A DNA stretch of 64,000 nt. Source: Nocardioides sp. Kera G14 (GTDB lineage: Bacteria; Actinomycetota; Actinomycetes; Propionibacteriales; Nocardioidaceae). A program made the translations under genes and the position numbers. The stretch lies in NCBI RefSeq assembly GCF_020715565.1, contig NZ_CP085839.1:2914001-2978000 (forward strand). Direction: 5' to 3'. The notes under the pieces were generated by a model. That model was not told the origin of the DNA, did no database searches, and saw nothing but the letters and a program-made list of their open reading frames with translations. Shown here in pieces: positions 41,444 to 50,128 of this stretch. Positions within the stretch are counted from its first letter, which is position 1. Each line of letters opens with the position of its first letter.

Positions 41444-42871
41444 ATGCGTCGCCTCCCTCTCCTGACGGCCGCAGCGACGCTGAGTGCAGCGCTGCTGAGC
41501 GGCTGTGGTGGCCACGCCTCGACCACCCCGCAGCACTCCCCCGCGGTGTCGGGCAGCGCGGTGGCGGCGTACGACGACGCGGTCTCGACCCCGCAGCCGG
41601 ACTCCGTCTACCCGCAGCACGGACACGCGGAGGTCGATGCCCTGCACTACGAGCTCCACCTGACCTGGAACGGCACCACGCTGAGCGGCGAGGAGTCCCT
41701 GGAGTTCCGGGCCAGCCGGGCGTCCGCGAGGATCTCGCTCGACCTCGGGTCCGCGCTCACGCCTGGGGCCGTGATGCTCGACGGGACGCCCGTCGAGTCG
41801 AGCCACACCGGAGACACGCTGACCCTCGCCCACCCGGTCGAGGCGGACACCCGCCACACCCTGTCGCTGAGCTACACGGGCACGGCGCAGCCCGTCCCTG
41901 ATCCGTCCCGCCGGTCCGACGTCCAGCCGCTCGGGCTCACCCGGACGCCCGAGGGCGGCCTCTGGACGATGCAGGAGCCGTACGGCGCCTTCACCTGGTA
42001 CGCCGTCAACGACACCCCGTCGGACAAGGCGCTCTACGACGTGCGGATCACCGTGCCCGCGGGCATGGTGGGCATCTCGAACGGCACTCTCGTCGAGGGA
42101 CCGTCCGGAAGCACGACGACCACCACGCGGTGGCACTCGTCGGCGCCGATGGCGTCCTACCTCACCACCCTGGCGGTGGGCCGGTACACGCCGACCCACG
42201 CCACGTCGGCCTCCGGCGTGCCGCTCACCTACTGGGTCCCGACCGACGACCAGCAGCCGCTCAAGGACCTCGAGAAGACGCCGGATCTCCTTGCCTGGTT
42301 GGAGAAACGGCTCGGTCCCTATCCGTTCGACTCGCTGTCGATGGTGATCGTGCCGGCCGAGTCGTCGATGGAGACGCAGACGACGCTCACCCTCGGCGAC
42401 CTCCCCGACGACTACTCCGCAGACACGCTCCTGCACGAGATGGCACACCAGTGGTACGGCGACCTCGTCACGCCCGCGGACTGGAGCGACGTGTGGATGA
42501 ACGAGGGGATGGCGACGTACCTCCAACTGACCTGGACCGACGAAGCCTGGGACCGCTCGCCCGGGGACTCGCTCAGCGACTTCGGGCTCTTCGAGGCCGA
42601 GGACCGCCGCAAGGCCGGGCCACCGGGCGACTACAAGCCGGACCACTTCGCCGACGACAACGTCTATGCCGGGCCCGCATTGATGTGGGACCGCGTACGT
42701 CGACGGGTGGGCGACACCGAGTTCTGGAAGCTCGTCCGCGACTGGCCCGCCGCGCGCTCGGGGACGTCAGTGACCCGCGCCGACTATCTCTCGTGGCTCT
42801 CCACGCAGTCCGGGGTGGACCTGCAACCGCTGATGACCCGCTGGCTGATGAGCCCCACCTCGCCGAAATAG
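41444..42871 (+). CDS. M1-family (aminopeptidase N-like) metallopeptidase lipoprotein
   Basis: A 475-residue secreted peptidase anchored as a lipoprotein (signal ends LLSGC). The zinc site is HEMAHQWYGD with the second Glu in NEGMATYLQ, 18 residues on. A substrate-binding stretch lies before it; here it is SSMETQTTLTLGD instead of the usual GAMEN, as in the short actinobacterial M1-like peptidases. It likely trims N-terminal residues from peptides outside the cell. It starts 8 bases after the PucR stop and may be co-transcribed. Its stop lies inside the first unit of a tandem repeat array. Confidence 0.9.
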   Translation: MRRLPLLTAAATLSAALLSGCGGHASTTPQHSPAVSGSAVAAYDDAVSTPQPDSVYPQHGHAEVDALHYELHLTWNGTTLSGEESLEFRASRASARISLDLGSALTPGAVMLDGTPVESSHTGDTLTLAHPVEADTRHTLSLSYTGTAQPVPDPSRRSDVQPLGLTRTPEGGLWTMQEPYGAFTWYAVNDTPSDKALYDVRITVPAGMVGISNGTLVEGPSGSTTTTTRWHSSAPMASYLTTLAVGRYTPTHATSASGVPLTYWVPTDDQQPLKDLEKTPDLLAWLEKRLGPYPFDSLSMVIVPAESSMETQTTLTLGDLPDDYSADTLLHEMAHQWYGDLVTPADWSDVWMNEGMATYLQLTWTDEAWDRSPGDSLSDFGLFEAEDRRKAGPPGDYKPDHFADDNVYAGPALMWDRVRRRVGDTEFWKLVRDWPAARSGTSVTRADYLSWLSTQSGVDLQPLMTRWLMSPTSPK

Positions 42872-42923
42872 GGCTTCCCTCCCGCCGAGTCCGCTTTCCT
42901 CGCGCCGAATGGGGCGTTTCCTG
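42861..42923 (-). repeat. Tandem short repeats upstream of carboxyltransferase (3 units)
   Basis: Three units of 20-22 bases (42861-42882, 42883-42902, 42903-42923). Read on the minus strand they follow the pattern GAGGAAA-n-C-C-C-n-n-ATTCGGCG. The first unit overlaps the M1 peptidase stop. Four related units in the opposite orientation lie after the carboxyltransferase gene. Confidence 0.7.
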
Positions 42924-42939
42924 CGGATAGGGTGCCGAC

Positions 42940-44451
42940 GTGGCGCGCCTGAATGCTCGACAGCTGCTCGACCTCGTCCTCGACCAGGGCAGCTGGGAGT
43001 CGTGGGACACCCCGCCGGCGAGGGTCGGGATCAGCGAGACGTACGCCGCCGAGCTCGCCGCCGCGCAGGAGAAGGCCGGCACCGACGAGTCAGTGCTGAC
43101 CGGCGCAGGCTCGATCAACGGCCACCGCGTGGCGGTGCTGATCAGCGAGTTCGGCTTCCTGGCCGGCTCGATCGGCCGGGACGCCGCTGACCGGCTGGTG
43201 TCAGCGATCCAGCGGGCCACGCACGAGGGGCTGCCGTTGATCGGTGCTCCCTCCTCCGGCGGGACACGCATGCAGGAGGGCACGCCGGCCTTCGTCCAGA
43301 TGGTGCGCATCGGTGAGGCACTGCTCGCGCACAAGGCCGCGGGCCTGCCCTATCTCGTCTATCTCCGGCACCCCACGACCGGCGGAGTGATGGCCACCTG
43401 GGGCTCACTCGGACACATCACGGTGGCCGAACCCCGTGCCCTGCTCGGCTTCCTGGGCCCGAAGGTGGTCGAGCTCGTCACGGGGTCGCCCCTGCCCCCC
43501 GACGTACAGACGGCCGAGAACCTCGGCACCAACGGCATCATCGACGGCGTCCTCCTCCCCGAGGAGCTCCGTGACGTGGCGACCCAGGTGCTGGACCTGT
43601 TGGCCCGGCGCACGCAAAGGGTCACCGTGACCGTTGGCGGTGAAAGTGACGGTTCCGAAGGGTCACCGACCTCGCAAAGCGTCACGGTGACCGTGGGGGG
43701 GCGGGACGTCGATGCCTGGACGAGGATCGAGCGGACGCGTCGGCCCGAGCGACCGGGGATCCGTGAGCTCCTGGGACATGCGTCGACGGTCGTCCCGCTG
43801 CAGGGCACCACTCGGGGAGAGCGGGACAGCGGAATCCTCCTCGCGCTGGCCGGATTCGGCGAGGAGGCCTGCGTCGTCGTGGCACAGGACCGCGCGGCTC
43901 AGTCGAAGCGCCCGTTCGGTCCCGCCGGGCTGCGCACGGCCCAGCGCGGCATCGCCCTGGCCGAGTCCCTGGGGCTGCCCCTCCTGACCGTCATCGACAC
44001 TCCCGGCGCCGAGCTCTCCGGCGCCGCCGAGAACGGCGCCATCGCCGGTGAGATCGCCCGAACCTTGGCAGCCCTCGTCGCCGTCCGTACGCCGACCCTC
44101 ACCCTCATGCTCGGCCAGGGCAACGGCGGCGGAGCCTTGGCGCTCTTCCCCGGCGACCGCATCATCGCGGCGGAGAACGCCTGGCTCACGCCACTGCCCC
44201 CCGAAGGCGCGTCGGTGATCGTCCACGGCGACACGGAACATGCCGCTGAGATCGCGAATACCCAACGTGTGCTGGCGATCGACCTTGCCGAGCTCGGCAT
44301 CGTCGACCGGGTCATCGGCGAGATGCCCGACGCGGCTGACGAGCCTGAGGCCTTCCTCACCGGCATCGCGGAAGCCCTTGGTCACGAGCTGACCGGCGTA
44401 CGGCAGAAGGGGCCGGGCAGCCCGGCCGACCGCGCCGCGCGTTACGCCTGA
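42940..44451 (+). CDS. Acyl-CoA carboxyltransferase, beta and alpha parts fused
   Basis: A 503-residue carboxyltransferase with two crotonase-like halves. The beta-like half (residues ~1-220) contains GRDAADRLVSAIQRA, GAPSSGGTRMQEGT and GGVMATWGSLGHI; the alpha-like half (~255-500) contains DTPGAELSGAAENGAIAGEIAR and LGQGNGGGALALF. The usual zinc ribbon of bacterial AccD is absent. It transfers carboxyl from biotin to acetyl-, propionyl- or another acyl-CoA; the acyl specificity is uncertain. A repetitive linker (residues ~226-250) with two VTVTVGG copies joins the halves. GTG start. Tandem repeats flank the gene on both sides. Confidence 0.88.
   Translation: MARLNARQLLDLVLDQGSWESWDTPPARVGISETYAAELAAAQEKAGTDESVLTGAGSINGHRVAVLISEFGFLAGSIGRDAADRLVSAIQRATHEGLPLIGAPSSGGTRMQEGTPAFVQMVRIGEALLAHKAAGLPYLVYLRHPTTGGVMATWGSLGHITVAEPRALLGFLGPKVVELVTGSPLPPDVQTAENLGTNGIIDGVLLPEELRDVATQVLDLLARRTQRVTVTVGGESDGSEGSPTSQSVTVTVGGRDVDAWTRIERTRRPERPGIRELLGHASTVVPLQGTTRGERDSGILLALAGFGEEACVVVAQDRAAQSKRPFGPAGLRTAQRGIALAESLGLPLLTVIDTPGAELSGAAENGAIAGEIARTLAALVAVRTPTLTLMLGQGNGGGALALFPGDRIIAAENAWLTPLPPEGASVIVHGDTEHAAEIANTQRVLAIDLAELGIVDRVIGEMPDAADEPEAFLTGIAEALGHELTGVRQKGPGSPADRAARYA
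43613..43698 (+). repeat. Repeated, palindrome-rich linker inside the carboxyltransferase gene
   Basis: CGCAAAG-n-GTCAC-n-GTGACCGTnGG occurs at 43613 and again at 43673, 60 bases apart; each copy contains the palindrome GTCAC-n-GTGAC. It encodes the interdomain linker with two VTVTVGG. The pattern looks like inserted intergenic repeats that stayed in frame. Confidence 0.5.
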
Positions 44452-44472
44452 GCGCGCAGCGCGCTACGGCGA

Positions 44473-44559
44473 GAGGAAACCCCGGACTCGACGGAAGGAA
44501 ACTCCCGATTCGGCGGGAGGAAAGCCCGGATTCGGCGGTGAGGAAGGGCCCTTTCGGCG
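44473..44559 (+). repeat. Tandem short repeats downstream of carboxyltransferase (4 units)
   Basis: Units at 44473-44493, 44494-44515, 44516-44537 and 44538-44559, each 21-22 bases, of the form G-n-GAGGAAA-n-CCC-n-nATTCGGCG. The last ends two bases before the stop codon of the minus-strand GST-like gene. They mirror the three inverted units at 42861-42923. Confidence 0.75.
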
Positions 44560-44561
44560 GG

Positions 44562-45521
44562 TCAGGCGCGGCCGTGGGGTGCGGTCCAGCCGGACAGGTC
44601 GGGGCCCTTCGGGATGATGCCGGAGGGATTGATGTCCCTGTGGACGACGTAGTAGTGCGCCTTGATCTGGTCGAAGTCCGTGTTGTTGCCGAAGGCGGGG
44701 ATCGAGTAGAGGTCGCGGGCGTAGCCCCAGAGGTTGGGCATCTCGGTCAGCTTGTTGCGGTTGCACTTGAAGTGGCCGTGGTAGACCGGGTCGAAGCGGG
44801 CGAGGGTCGTGAAGAGGCGTACGTCGGCCTCGGTGATCTCGTCCCCCATCAGATACCGGCGATCGGCGAGGCGCTCCTCGAGCCAGTCCATCGCGGCCCA
44901 CAGCCGGTCGTACGCGGCGTCGTACGCCTCCTGCGAGCCGGCGAAGCCGCAGCGGTAGACGCCGTTGTTGACCTCGGTGAAGATCCGCTTCATCACGGTC
45001 TCCATCTCGTCGCGCACGTCCTCGGGCCACAGATCGGGAGCACCGGAGCGATGGAACTCGCGCCACTCGAAGAAGAAGTCGTGCGTGATCCACGGGAAGT
45101 CGTTGGTGACGACCTCGCCGGACGAGACCTCGACGATGGCCGGCACGGTCACGCCGCGCGGGTAGTCGGGGATCCGGGCGTTGTAGGCGTCGCGCAGGAA
45201 GTGGATGCCGAGCACCGGGTCCACGCCGTCGGGGTCCAGGTCGAAGGTCCATGAGCGGGCGTCGTGGGTCGGGCCGGGCGCACCCCAGGAGATGACCTCC
45301 TCGAGACCGAGGAGCTCCCGGACGATGATCGCCCGGTTGGCCCACGGGCACGCCCTGGCCGCGATGAGGCGGTAGCGGCCCGGCTCGACCGGCCACGTCG
45401 GCGCATCGGACGGCTGGTCGACCGCCGCTCCCCCATCAGCGGTGATCCGGTCGGGGATGTACGTCATGTCGCGCTCGAAGGACTTGCCCTTCTCGACGTA
45501 CGACGGGGTGTGGTCACTCAT
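44562..45521 (-). CDS. Xi-class glutathione-transferase-like protein (glutathionyl-hydroquinone-reductase family)
   Basis: A 319-residue cytosolic protein of the ECM4/YqjG type. The catalytic Cys-Pro-Trp is in AARACPWANRAII near residue 58. The C-terminal helical domain has VNNGVYRCGFAGSQEAYD and LMGDEITEADVRLFTTLARFDPVYHGHFKCN, very typical of the group. Such enzymes reduce glutathionyl- (or in actinobacteria presumably mycothiol-) conjugated quinones. The ATG overlaps the stop of the metallopeptidase upstream by eight bases (ATGAGTGA), so they are coupled. The rest of the operon is unrelated. Confidence 0.92.
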   Translation of the reverse strand: MSDHTPSYVEKGKSFERDMTYIPDRITADGGAAVDQPSDAPTWPVEPGRYRLIAARACPWANRAIIVRELLGLEEVISWGAPGPTHDARSWTFDLDPDGVDPVLGIHFLRDAYNARIPDYPRGVTVPAIVEVSSGEVVTNDFPWITHDFFFEWREFHRSGAPDLWPEDVRDEMETVMKRIFTEVNNGVYRCGFAGSQEAYDAAYDRLWAAMDWLEERLADRRYLMGDEITEADVRLFTTLARFDPVYHGHFKCNRNKLTEMPNLWGYARDLYSIPAFGNNTDFDQIKAHYYVVHRDINPSGIIPKGPDLSGWTAPHGRA

Positions 45522-46530
45522 GGCTTGCTCCTGGGGCGAGGGCGGCGACGAAGTCCAGCTTGTCCAGCACCGGCGGCGGGATGACGAACGGGTAGAGGTC
45601 GCCCTTGCCCATCGACCGGTTGATCACGTTGAGCGCGATCGAGAGCGGCACCCAGATGCCCGTCACGACGTCGCGGAACTGGCTGAACGCGGTCACGGGC
45701 GCCACCGCGGTGAGGCCGTACTCCCCTGCCGACTCGATCGTGTCGGAGATGTGGAGGTAGTGCGCGAAGGTCTCGGCGAAGTCCTCGAAGGGGTGCATCG
45801 TCGCGTACGTCGACAGGTAGCTCGCTTCCCATCCCGCCGGGGCACCCTCGGCATAGTGGCGCTCGATCGCGTCGGCGTACGACTCGCGCTCGTCGCCGAA
45901 GAGCTCGCGGGCCTGCTCGATCAGGTCGCCGACGACGTACTGCCACTCGATGTAGTGGCCGACCTCGTGGCGGAAGTGGCCGAGCATCGTGCGGTAGGGC
46001 TCGTCGAGCGACTCCCGGACCTTCTCGCGGTAGACCGGGTCGGACTCGGCGAGGTCGATGGTGATCACGCCGTTGTCGTGGCCGATGACGACCTTCTCGT
46101 CCGAGTCGGCGCCGTCGAGGTTGGCGCTCGCGAGCAGGTCGAAGCAGAGTCCCTGCTCCGGGTCCTCGACCTTCGAACGGATCGGGAAGCCGAGGGTGTC
46201 GAGCTCGACGAGGAGGTAGCGCTTGGCCTGCTCGGCCTGGAGGAAGGCGGCGAGGGCGGTGGTGTCCTCGTCGGCCGGCCGGGTGCGGGTGAAGTCGCAG
46301 GCCTCGCACTGGCCGCCCTCGACGGCTGCGAGCCACGTGCAGCCCGACAGGTTGAGGTTGGAGCAGACCCACCAGACGAGGCCTTGGGCGTCGACGTACC
46401 GACCGGTCTCATCGACGGGGACGATGGCTCGCTCCGCCCTCGAGAAGCCGAGCGAGGTGCCGCAGGAGACACAGACGGAGTTCTCGAAGTAGAGCGGGTT
46501 GTCGCAGGCGCGACAGCGGAAGGCCTTCAC
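45514..46530 (-). CDS. Zinc-binding metallopeptidase family protein (DUF2248 / Peptidase_Mx)
   Basis: A 338-residue protein. The N-terminal ~95 residues form a rubredoxin-like zinc ribbon with Cys pairs (CRACD, CVSCG, then C-SNL-C and CEACDF). The catalytic region has FRHEVGHYIEW (HExxH) near residue 200, and downstream MHPFEDFAETFAHYLHI offers a further Glu and His. The family is usually encoded next to transglutaminases and ATP-grasp/alpha-E genes, as here, where it may process the peptide products. ATG 46530 follows the stop-rich gap upstream. Confidence 0.9.
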   Translation of the reverse strand: MKAFRCRACDNPLYFENSVCVSCGTSLGFSRAERAIVPVDETGRYVDAQGLVWWVCSNLNLSGCTWLAAVEGGQCEACDFTRTRPADEDTTALAAFLQAEQAKRYLLVELDTLGFPIRSKVEDPEQGLCFDLLASANLDGADSDEKVVIGHDNGVITIDLAESDPVYREKVRESLDEPYRTMLGHFRHEVGHYIEWQYVVGDLIEQARELFGDERESYADAIERHYAEGAPAGWEASYLSTYATMHPFEDFAETFAHYLHISDTIESAGEYGLTAVAPVTAFSQFRDVVTGIWVPLSIALNVINRSMGKGDLYPFVIPPPVLDKLDFVAALAPGASHE

Positions 46531-46563
46531 AGGCCGATCATGGCAGCGGGCGCAAGGGCCGGC

Positions 46564-47451
46564 TCAGACCACCGGGGCGACGTCGACCGAGACGGCGAGT
46601 GTGGACTTCTTGGCCTCGGTGAAGATCACGCCCTTCACAGGAGGGACGTCAGCGTAGTCCCGGCCCCACGCCACGGTGACGTACCGCTCGTCGACCCACT
46701 GGTCATTGGTGGGGTCGAGCATCACCCACTCGCCCTCACCGACCGGGGCGGGCACCCAGACGGCGACCCAGGCATGCGACGCGTCCGCGCCGACCAGGCG
46801 CGGCGTGCCCGGCGGCGGCGTGGTGGCGAGGTAACCGGAGACGTAACGGGCGGCGAGCCCGTGGGTGCGCAGGCAGGCGATCATCAGGTGGGCGAAGTCC
46901 TGGCAGACCCCACCCTGTGCCGAGAAGATCTCGTCGATCGTCGACGTCACCGTCGTGGCCGTCTTGTCGTAGGCGAAGTCGGCGTGGATCCGATGCATCA
47001 GCTCGGCCGCCGCCTCGACGAGCGGACGCCCCGGCGTGAGGGACTCCGCGCCATAGGCGGCGGCCTCGGCGGTGTGCTCGATCAGTGGCGAGACGACTGC
47101 CATGTCGCAGGCACGCCAGGCGCCCGGAAGGGACGGATCGTCGAGCGGGCGTGCGGATTCCCACGGTTGGGTGAACCCGCTGTCGTCGTACGCCGGCGCC
47201 GAGACCTCGACGTGGGAGACCGCGTCGACCTCCAGCTCCTTGTGCGGCGTCAGCACCTGGAAGTAGGTGACGGTGTTGCCGTAGAAGTCGGCATCGCTCG
47301 ACTGATCGGCCGGGACCGGCGAGACCGTGACCGCCGGGTCCGTGACGTGCTGCCACGGCAGCGAGCGCGGCACGACGTGGGCGATGCCGAGGGAGTCGGT
47401 GACGTCGTCGTCGTAGGTGTAGATGGTGCGGTGCGTGACGAGGTATTTCAT
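46564..47451 (-). CDS. Transglutaminase-like cysteine protease-fold protein
   Basis: A 295-residue protein with an N-terminal beta domain (YLVTHRTIYTYDDDV) and a transglutaminase-like core. The triad is Cys in GGVCQDFAHLM, His in DASHAWVAVW and Asp in VMLDPTND. Such enzymes cleave or form isopeptide bonds. It belongs to a three-gene module with the ATP-grasp/alpha-E protein, whose stop its ATG overlaps (ATGA), and the large DUF2126 protein upstream. The module was described as a predicted peptide-ligase system by Iyer and colleagues. Confidence 0.93.
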   Translation of the reverse strand: MKYLVTHRTIYTYDDDVTDSLGIAHVVPRSLPWQHVTDPAVTVSPVPADQSSDADFYGNTVTYFQVLTPHKELEVDAVSHVEVSAPAYDDSGFTQPWESARPLDDPSLPGAWRACDMAVVSPLIEHTAEAAAYGAESLTPGRPLVEAAAELMHRIHADFAYDKTATTVTSTIDEIFSAQGGVCQDFAHLMIACLRTHGLAARYVSGYLATTPPPGTPRLVGADASHAWVAVWVPAPVGEGEWVMLDPTNDQWVDERYVTVAWGRDYADVPPVKGVIFTEAKKSTLAVSVDVAPVV

Positions 47452-49946
47452 GCGACGGGCCTTGCGCTCCGCGCCATGGCGTTGAGCGGACGGGGTGCCG
47501 GGCCCGAGGCGAAGTGGACCTCGCCGATGGCCTCGGCGAGCCGCTCCAGGCCGTAGAGGACGTGGTCGAGGAAGGCCTCGAGGTTCGGGCGTCCGGAGCC
47601 ACCGATCGCGACCAGGGCCGCGATGTCGGCGCTCTCGACGGTGGCGATCAGGTCGTCGAGGAGCCGCTCGGGCCGCGACGACCCGGTCGAGGCGGGAAGG
47701 GCGCTGAGGTGCCGCTTCAGATCGGCGAGACTGAAGGCGAGGGAGCGCGGGTTCTCCTTGTCGAGCAGGAGCAGCTCGAGGACGTTGGCGGGGCGGACAT
47801 AGCCGCGATAGCGCCGGCGGTGGGTGACCGAGGACTCCGAGGAGGCGAGGACCGCGTTGAGCACCTCGCGGTCGACGTCGATGCCGCGGCGGACGGTGGC
47901 GGTGGTGCGGAGCAGGTGGCACAGCTGCAGCGAGCGCTCGAGGAAGCGGCCGGTGCGGATCGAGTGCCAGCCGGCGTCGCGGATCATCGACGCCGTGACG
48001 CCCTGCATCGCGAGGATGCCGGTGAGCATGCGGCCGGCGGACTCCTCGATCTGGTGGCTCCACGGGTTGTCGCGGAGCTCGCCGGCGGCGCGGTCGGTCG
48101 AGCCGAAGATCCGCCACATGTCGCTGGAGAGCTGGTCGCGGACACCGGCGAAGGCCTCGCGCATGCCCTCGATCGACTGGGCGACGGAGCCGCCGCGATG
48201 CTCGTCGAGGAGCAGCGAGCGGAAGTCCTCGTCCAGGCGGTCGAGCTCGTCCGTCCCCGGCGGTGCCCACGGCGAGAGTCGTGCGATGACGGTCAGCATG
48301 ACGCCGAGCGCCGCGCCACCGGTCGACCGCGGTCGGGTGCGGTAGTCCTCCGCGATGACGTGGGTGGCGAGGATGAGCCGGAGCAGGTCCTCGGCCCGCT
48401 CGCTGTAGCGCCCCGACCAGAACATGTCCTCGAGTGCACGTGGCACCAGCACCGTCGTCGAGCGGGCGTGGGTCATCGGCAGGACGTCGGACAGCCCCTG
48501 ATCCGGCTCGCCGGGCGTCTGCTTGAGCACCCAGACGTCCTTGCTCAGCGGCGCCGCGTCACGGACCGACGCCAGGCCACCGACAAGCGGCCGATAGGCC
48601 GAGCCGTAGCGGAGCGTGAAGGTGCGCAGCGTCACCGGCCGCGCGATCGCGCCGGTGGTCGACCACGTGGGGGCCTGCGAGAGGAGGGGCAGCTGCTGGC
48701 CGACGTACCGCCACGGCTCGGCCTGGACGCGGGTGTGCAGCTCGTCGCGGGAGAGGCCGGCGAGGCTCTGGGCAGGGCCGTCGAGGGTGCGGACCATGAA
48801 GTTGTCGTGGCCAATGCTGTCGAGGATCGCGACCAGCCCGTCGGCGGTGCCGGCCCACCACGTCGGAACGCTCGGCAGTCGCAGCGACTCACCGAGGAGC
48901 GCCTCGCTGGCGGCGGGGAGGTACGGGAGCAGGCCGGGATTCTCGAGTACACCGGCGCCGAAGCCGTTGACCACCCGGACCCGTCCGCGGCGGACCGCCT
49001 CGACGAGTCCCGCGACGCCGAGCTGGCTGTCGCCGCGGAGCTCGAGCGGGTCCGACCAGCTGGCGTCGACGCGGCGCAGGATCACGTCGACCTTCTCGAG
49101 CCGGCCGCCGGGGGTGCGGAGGTAGACCCAGCCGTCCTTGACGGTGAGGTCGCCGCCCTGGACGAGCGGGAAGCCGAGGGTCGAGGCGAGGAAGGCCTGG
49201 TCGTAGGCGGTCTCGGAGTGCGTGCCCGGGCTGAGTACGACGACGCGCGGGTCCGAGCGGTCGCCCTGGGCGGACTGGATGAGGGCCGAGCGGAGCGCCC
49301 AGAAGTAGGGCTCCATGCGGTGCAGGCCGGCCTCGCGGTAGAGCTCGGGGAGCACGCGCGAGATCACACGGCGGTTCTCCATCGCGTAACCGATGCCGGA
49401 CGGTGCCTGGGCCCGGTCGCCGAGGACGAGCCACTCACCGTCGGCGTTGCGGCCGAGGTCGGTCGCGGCGAGGACCAGGGGACGCGGGTCGGCGCGGTGC
49501 GGCCCGAGGCCGGCCACGACCCGGTTGAAGCCCGGGTGACCGAAGACGACCGGCGCCGGCACGATCCCCTCGGAGAGGAGCCGCTGGTCGCCGTACAGGT
49601 CGATGAGGATGGCGTTGAGCAGCTCGGCGCGCTGGGCCAGTCCGACTTCGAGCGGCTGCCACTGCGCAGCGTCGATGACCAGCGGCATCGGGTCGAGGCG
49701 CCACGGGCCGACGCCCTCCCCCGGTCGGGCGTAGGAGACGCCGTCGTCGGCGAGGAAGCGGGCGATGTCGCCGCTGACCCGCTGCAGGTCCGCCTCGGTG
49801 ATCGAGACCGCGACCTCGGCCATGCCCTTCCACGCCGGCCGCAAGGAGCCGTCCGGAGCGATGACCTCGTCGAAGCGTGCCGACGCCTCGCCCGTGCCGA
49901 GCATGGGCTGGGCGACGGACGCTGCGTAGTCGCGGAAGATCGTCAC
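47448..49946 (-). CDS. Circularly permuted ATP-grasp ligase fused to alpha-E domain
   Basis: An 832-residue fusion. Residues 1-~480 are the circularly permuted ATP-grasp domain (PF14403 type), with GFNRVVAGLGPHRADPRPLV, APSGIGYAMENRRVISRVLPELY and RVVNGFGAGVLENPGLLPYLP. Residues ~500-830 are the alpha-helical alpha-E domain (AEDLLRLILATHVIAEDY, WSGRYSERAE, GWHSIRTGRFLERSLQLC). The enzyme likely makes an amide bond at ATP cost, with the transglutaminase partners editing the product. GTG 49946 was chosen as it starts just before FRDYAASVAQPMLG; GTG 49977 is possible. Confidence 0.9.
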   Translation of the reverse strand: MTIFRDYAASVAQPMLGTGEASARFDEVIAPDGSLRPAWKGMAEVAVSITEADLQRVSGDIARFLADDGVSYARPGEGVGPWRLDPMPLVIDAAQWQPLEVGLAQRAELLNAILIDLYGDQRLLSEGIVPAPVVFGHPGFNRVVAGLGPHRADPRPLVLAATDLGRNADGEWLVLGDRAQAPSGIGYAMENRRVISRVLPELYREAGLHRMEPYFWALRSALIQSAQGDRSDPRVVVLSPGTHSETAYDQAFLASTLGFPLVQGGDLTVKDGWVYLRTPGGRLEKVDVILRRVDASWSDPLELRGDSQLGVAGLVEAVRRGRVRVVNGFGAGVLENPGLLPYLPAASEALLGESLRLPSVPTWWAGTADGLVAILDSIGHDNFMVRTLDGPAQSLAGLSRDELHTRVQAEPWRYVGQQLPLLSQAPTWSTTGAIARPVTLRTFTLRYGSAYRPLVGGLASVRDAAPLSKDVWVLKQTPGEPDQGLSDVLPMTHARSTTVLVPRALEDMFWSGRYSERAEDLLRLILATHVIAEDYRTRPRSTGGAALGVMLTVIARLSPWAPPGTDELDRLDEDFRSLLLDEHRGGSVAQSIEGMREAFAGVRDQLSSDMWRIFGSTDRAAGELRDNPWSHQIEESAGRMLTGILAMQGVTASMIRDAGWHSIRTGRFLERSLQLCHLLRTTATVRRGIDVDREVLNAVLASSESSVTHRRRYRGYVRPANVLELLLLDKENPRSLAFSLADLKRHLSALPASTGSSRPERLLDDLIATVESADIAALVAIGGSGRPNLEAFLDHVLYGLERLAEAIGEVHFASGPAPRPLNAMARSARPVA

Positions 49947-50128
49947 GAAGCCGCCGCCGGAGGACACGAGGGCTGTGACTGAGCGAGCCGCCGCACCGCG
50001 CTTGCGCGTGTGCGCGCGGCGAGCGAGGGAACCGGCCGCCGCAGGCGGCCCGCGCCAGCGAGCGAGGCCCGGATGGCGGCGTGCGAGTGGCGCATGGGAA
50101 TCGTCATGTACGGCTGGGAGGAGCGGGG
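49947..50128. other. Structured gap between ATP-grasp and DUF2126 genes
   Basis: No gene. It contains a perfect hairpin GGCCGCC-GCA-GGCGGCC (50034-50050) and three GCGAG-rich words (around 49981, 50020 and 50060). A terminator or processing site between two same-strand genes is likely. Confidence 0.45.

Noticed and set aside
42861..44559. CRISPR array
   Set aside because: The units are contiguous, 20-22 bases, with no unique spacers, and no cas gene is near.
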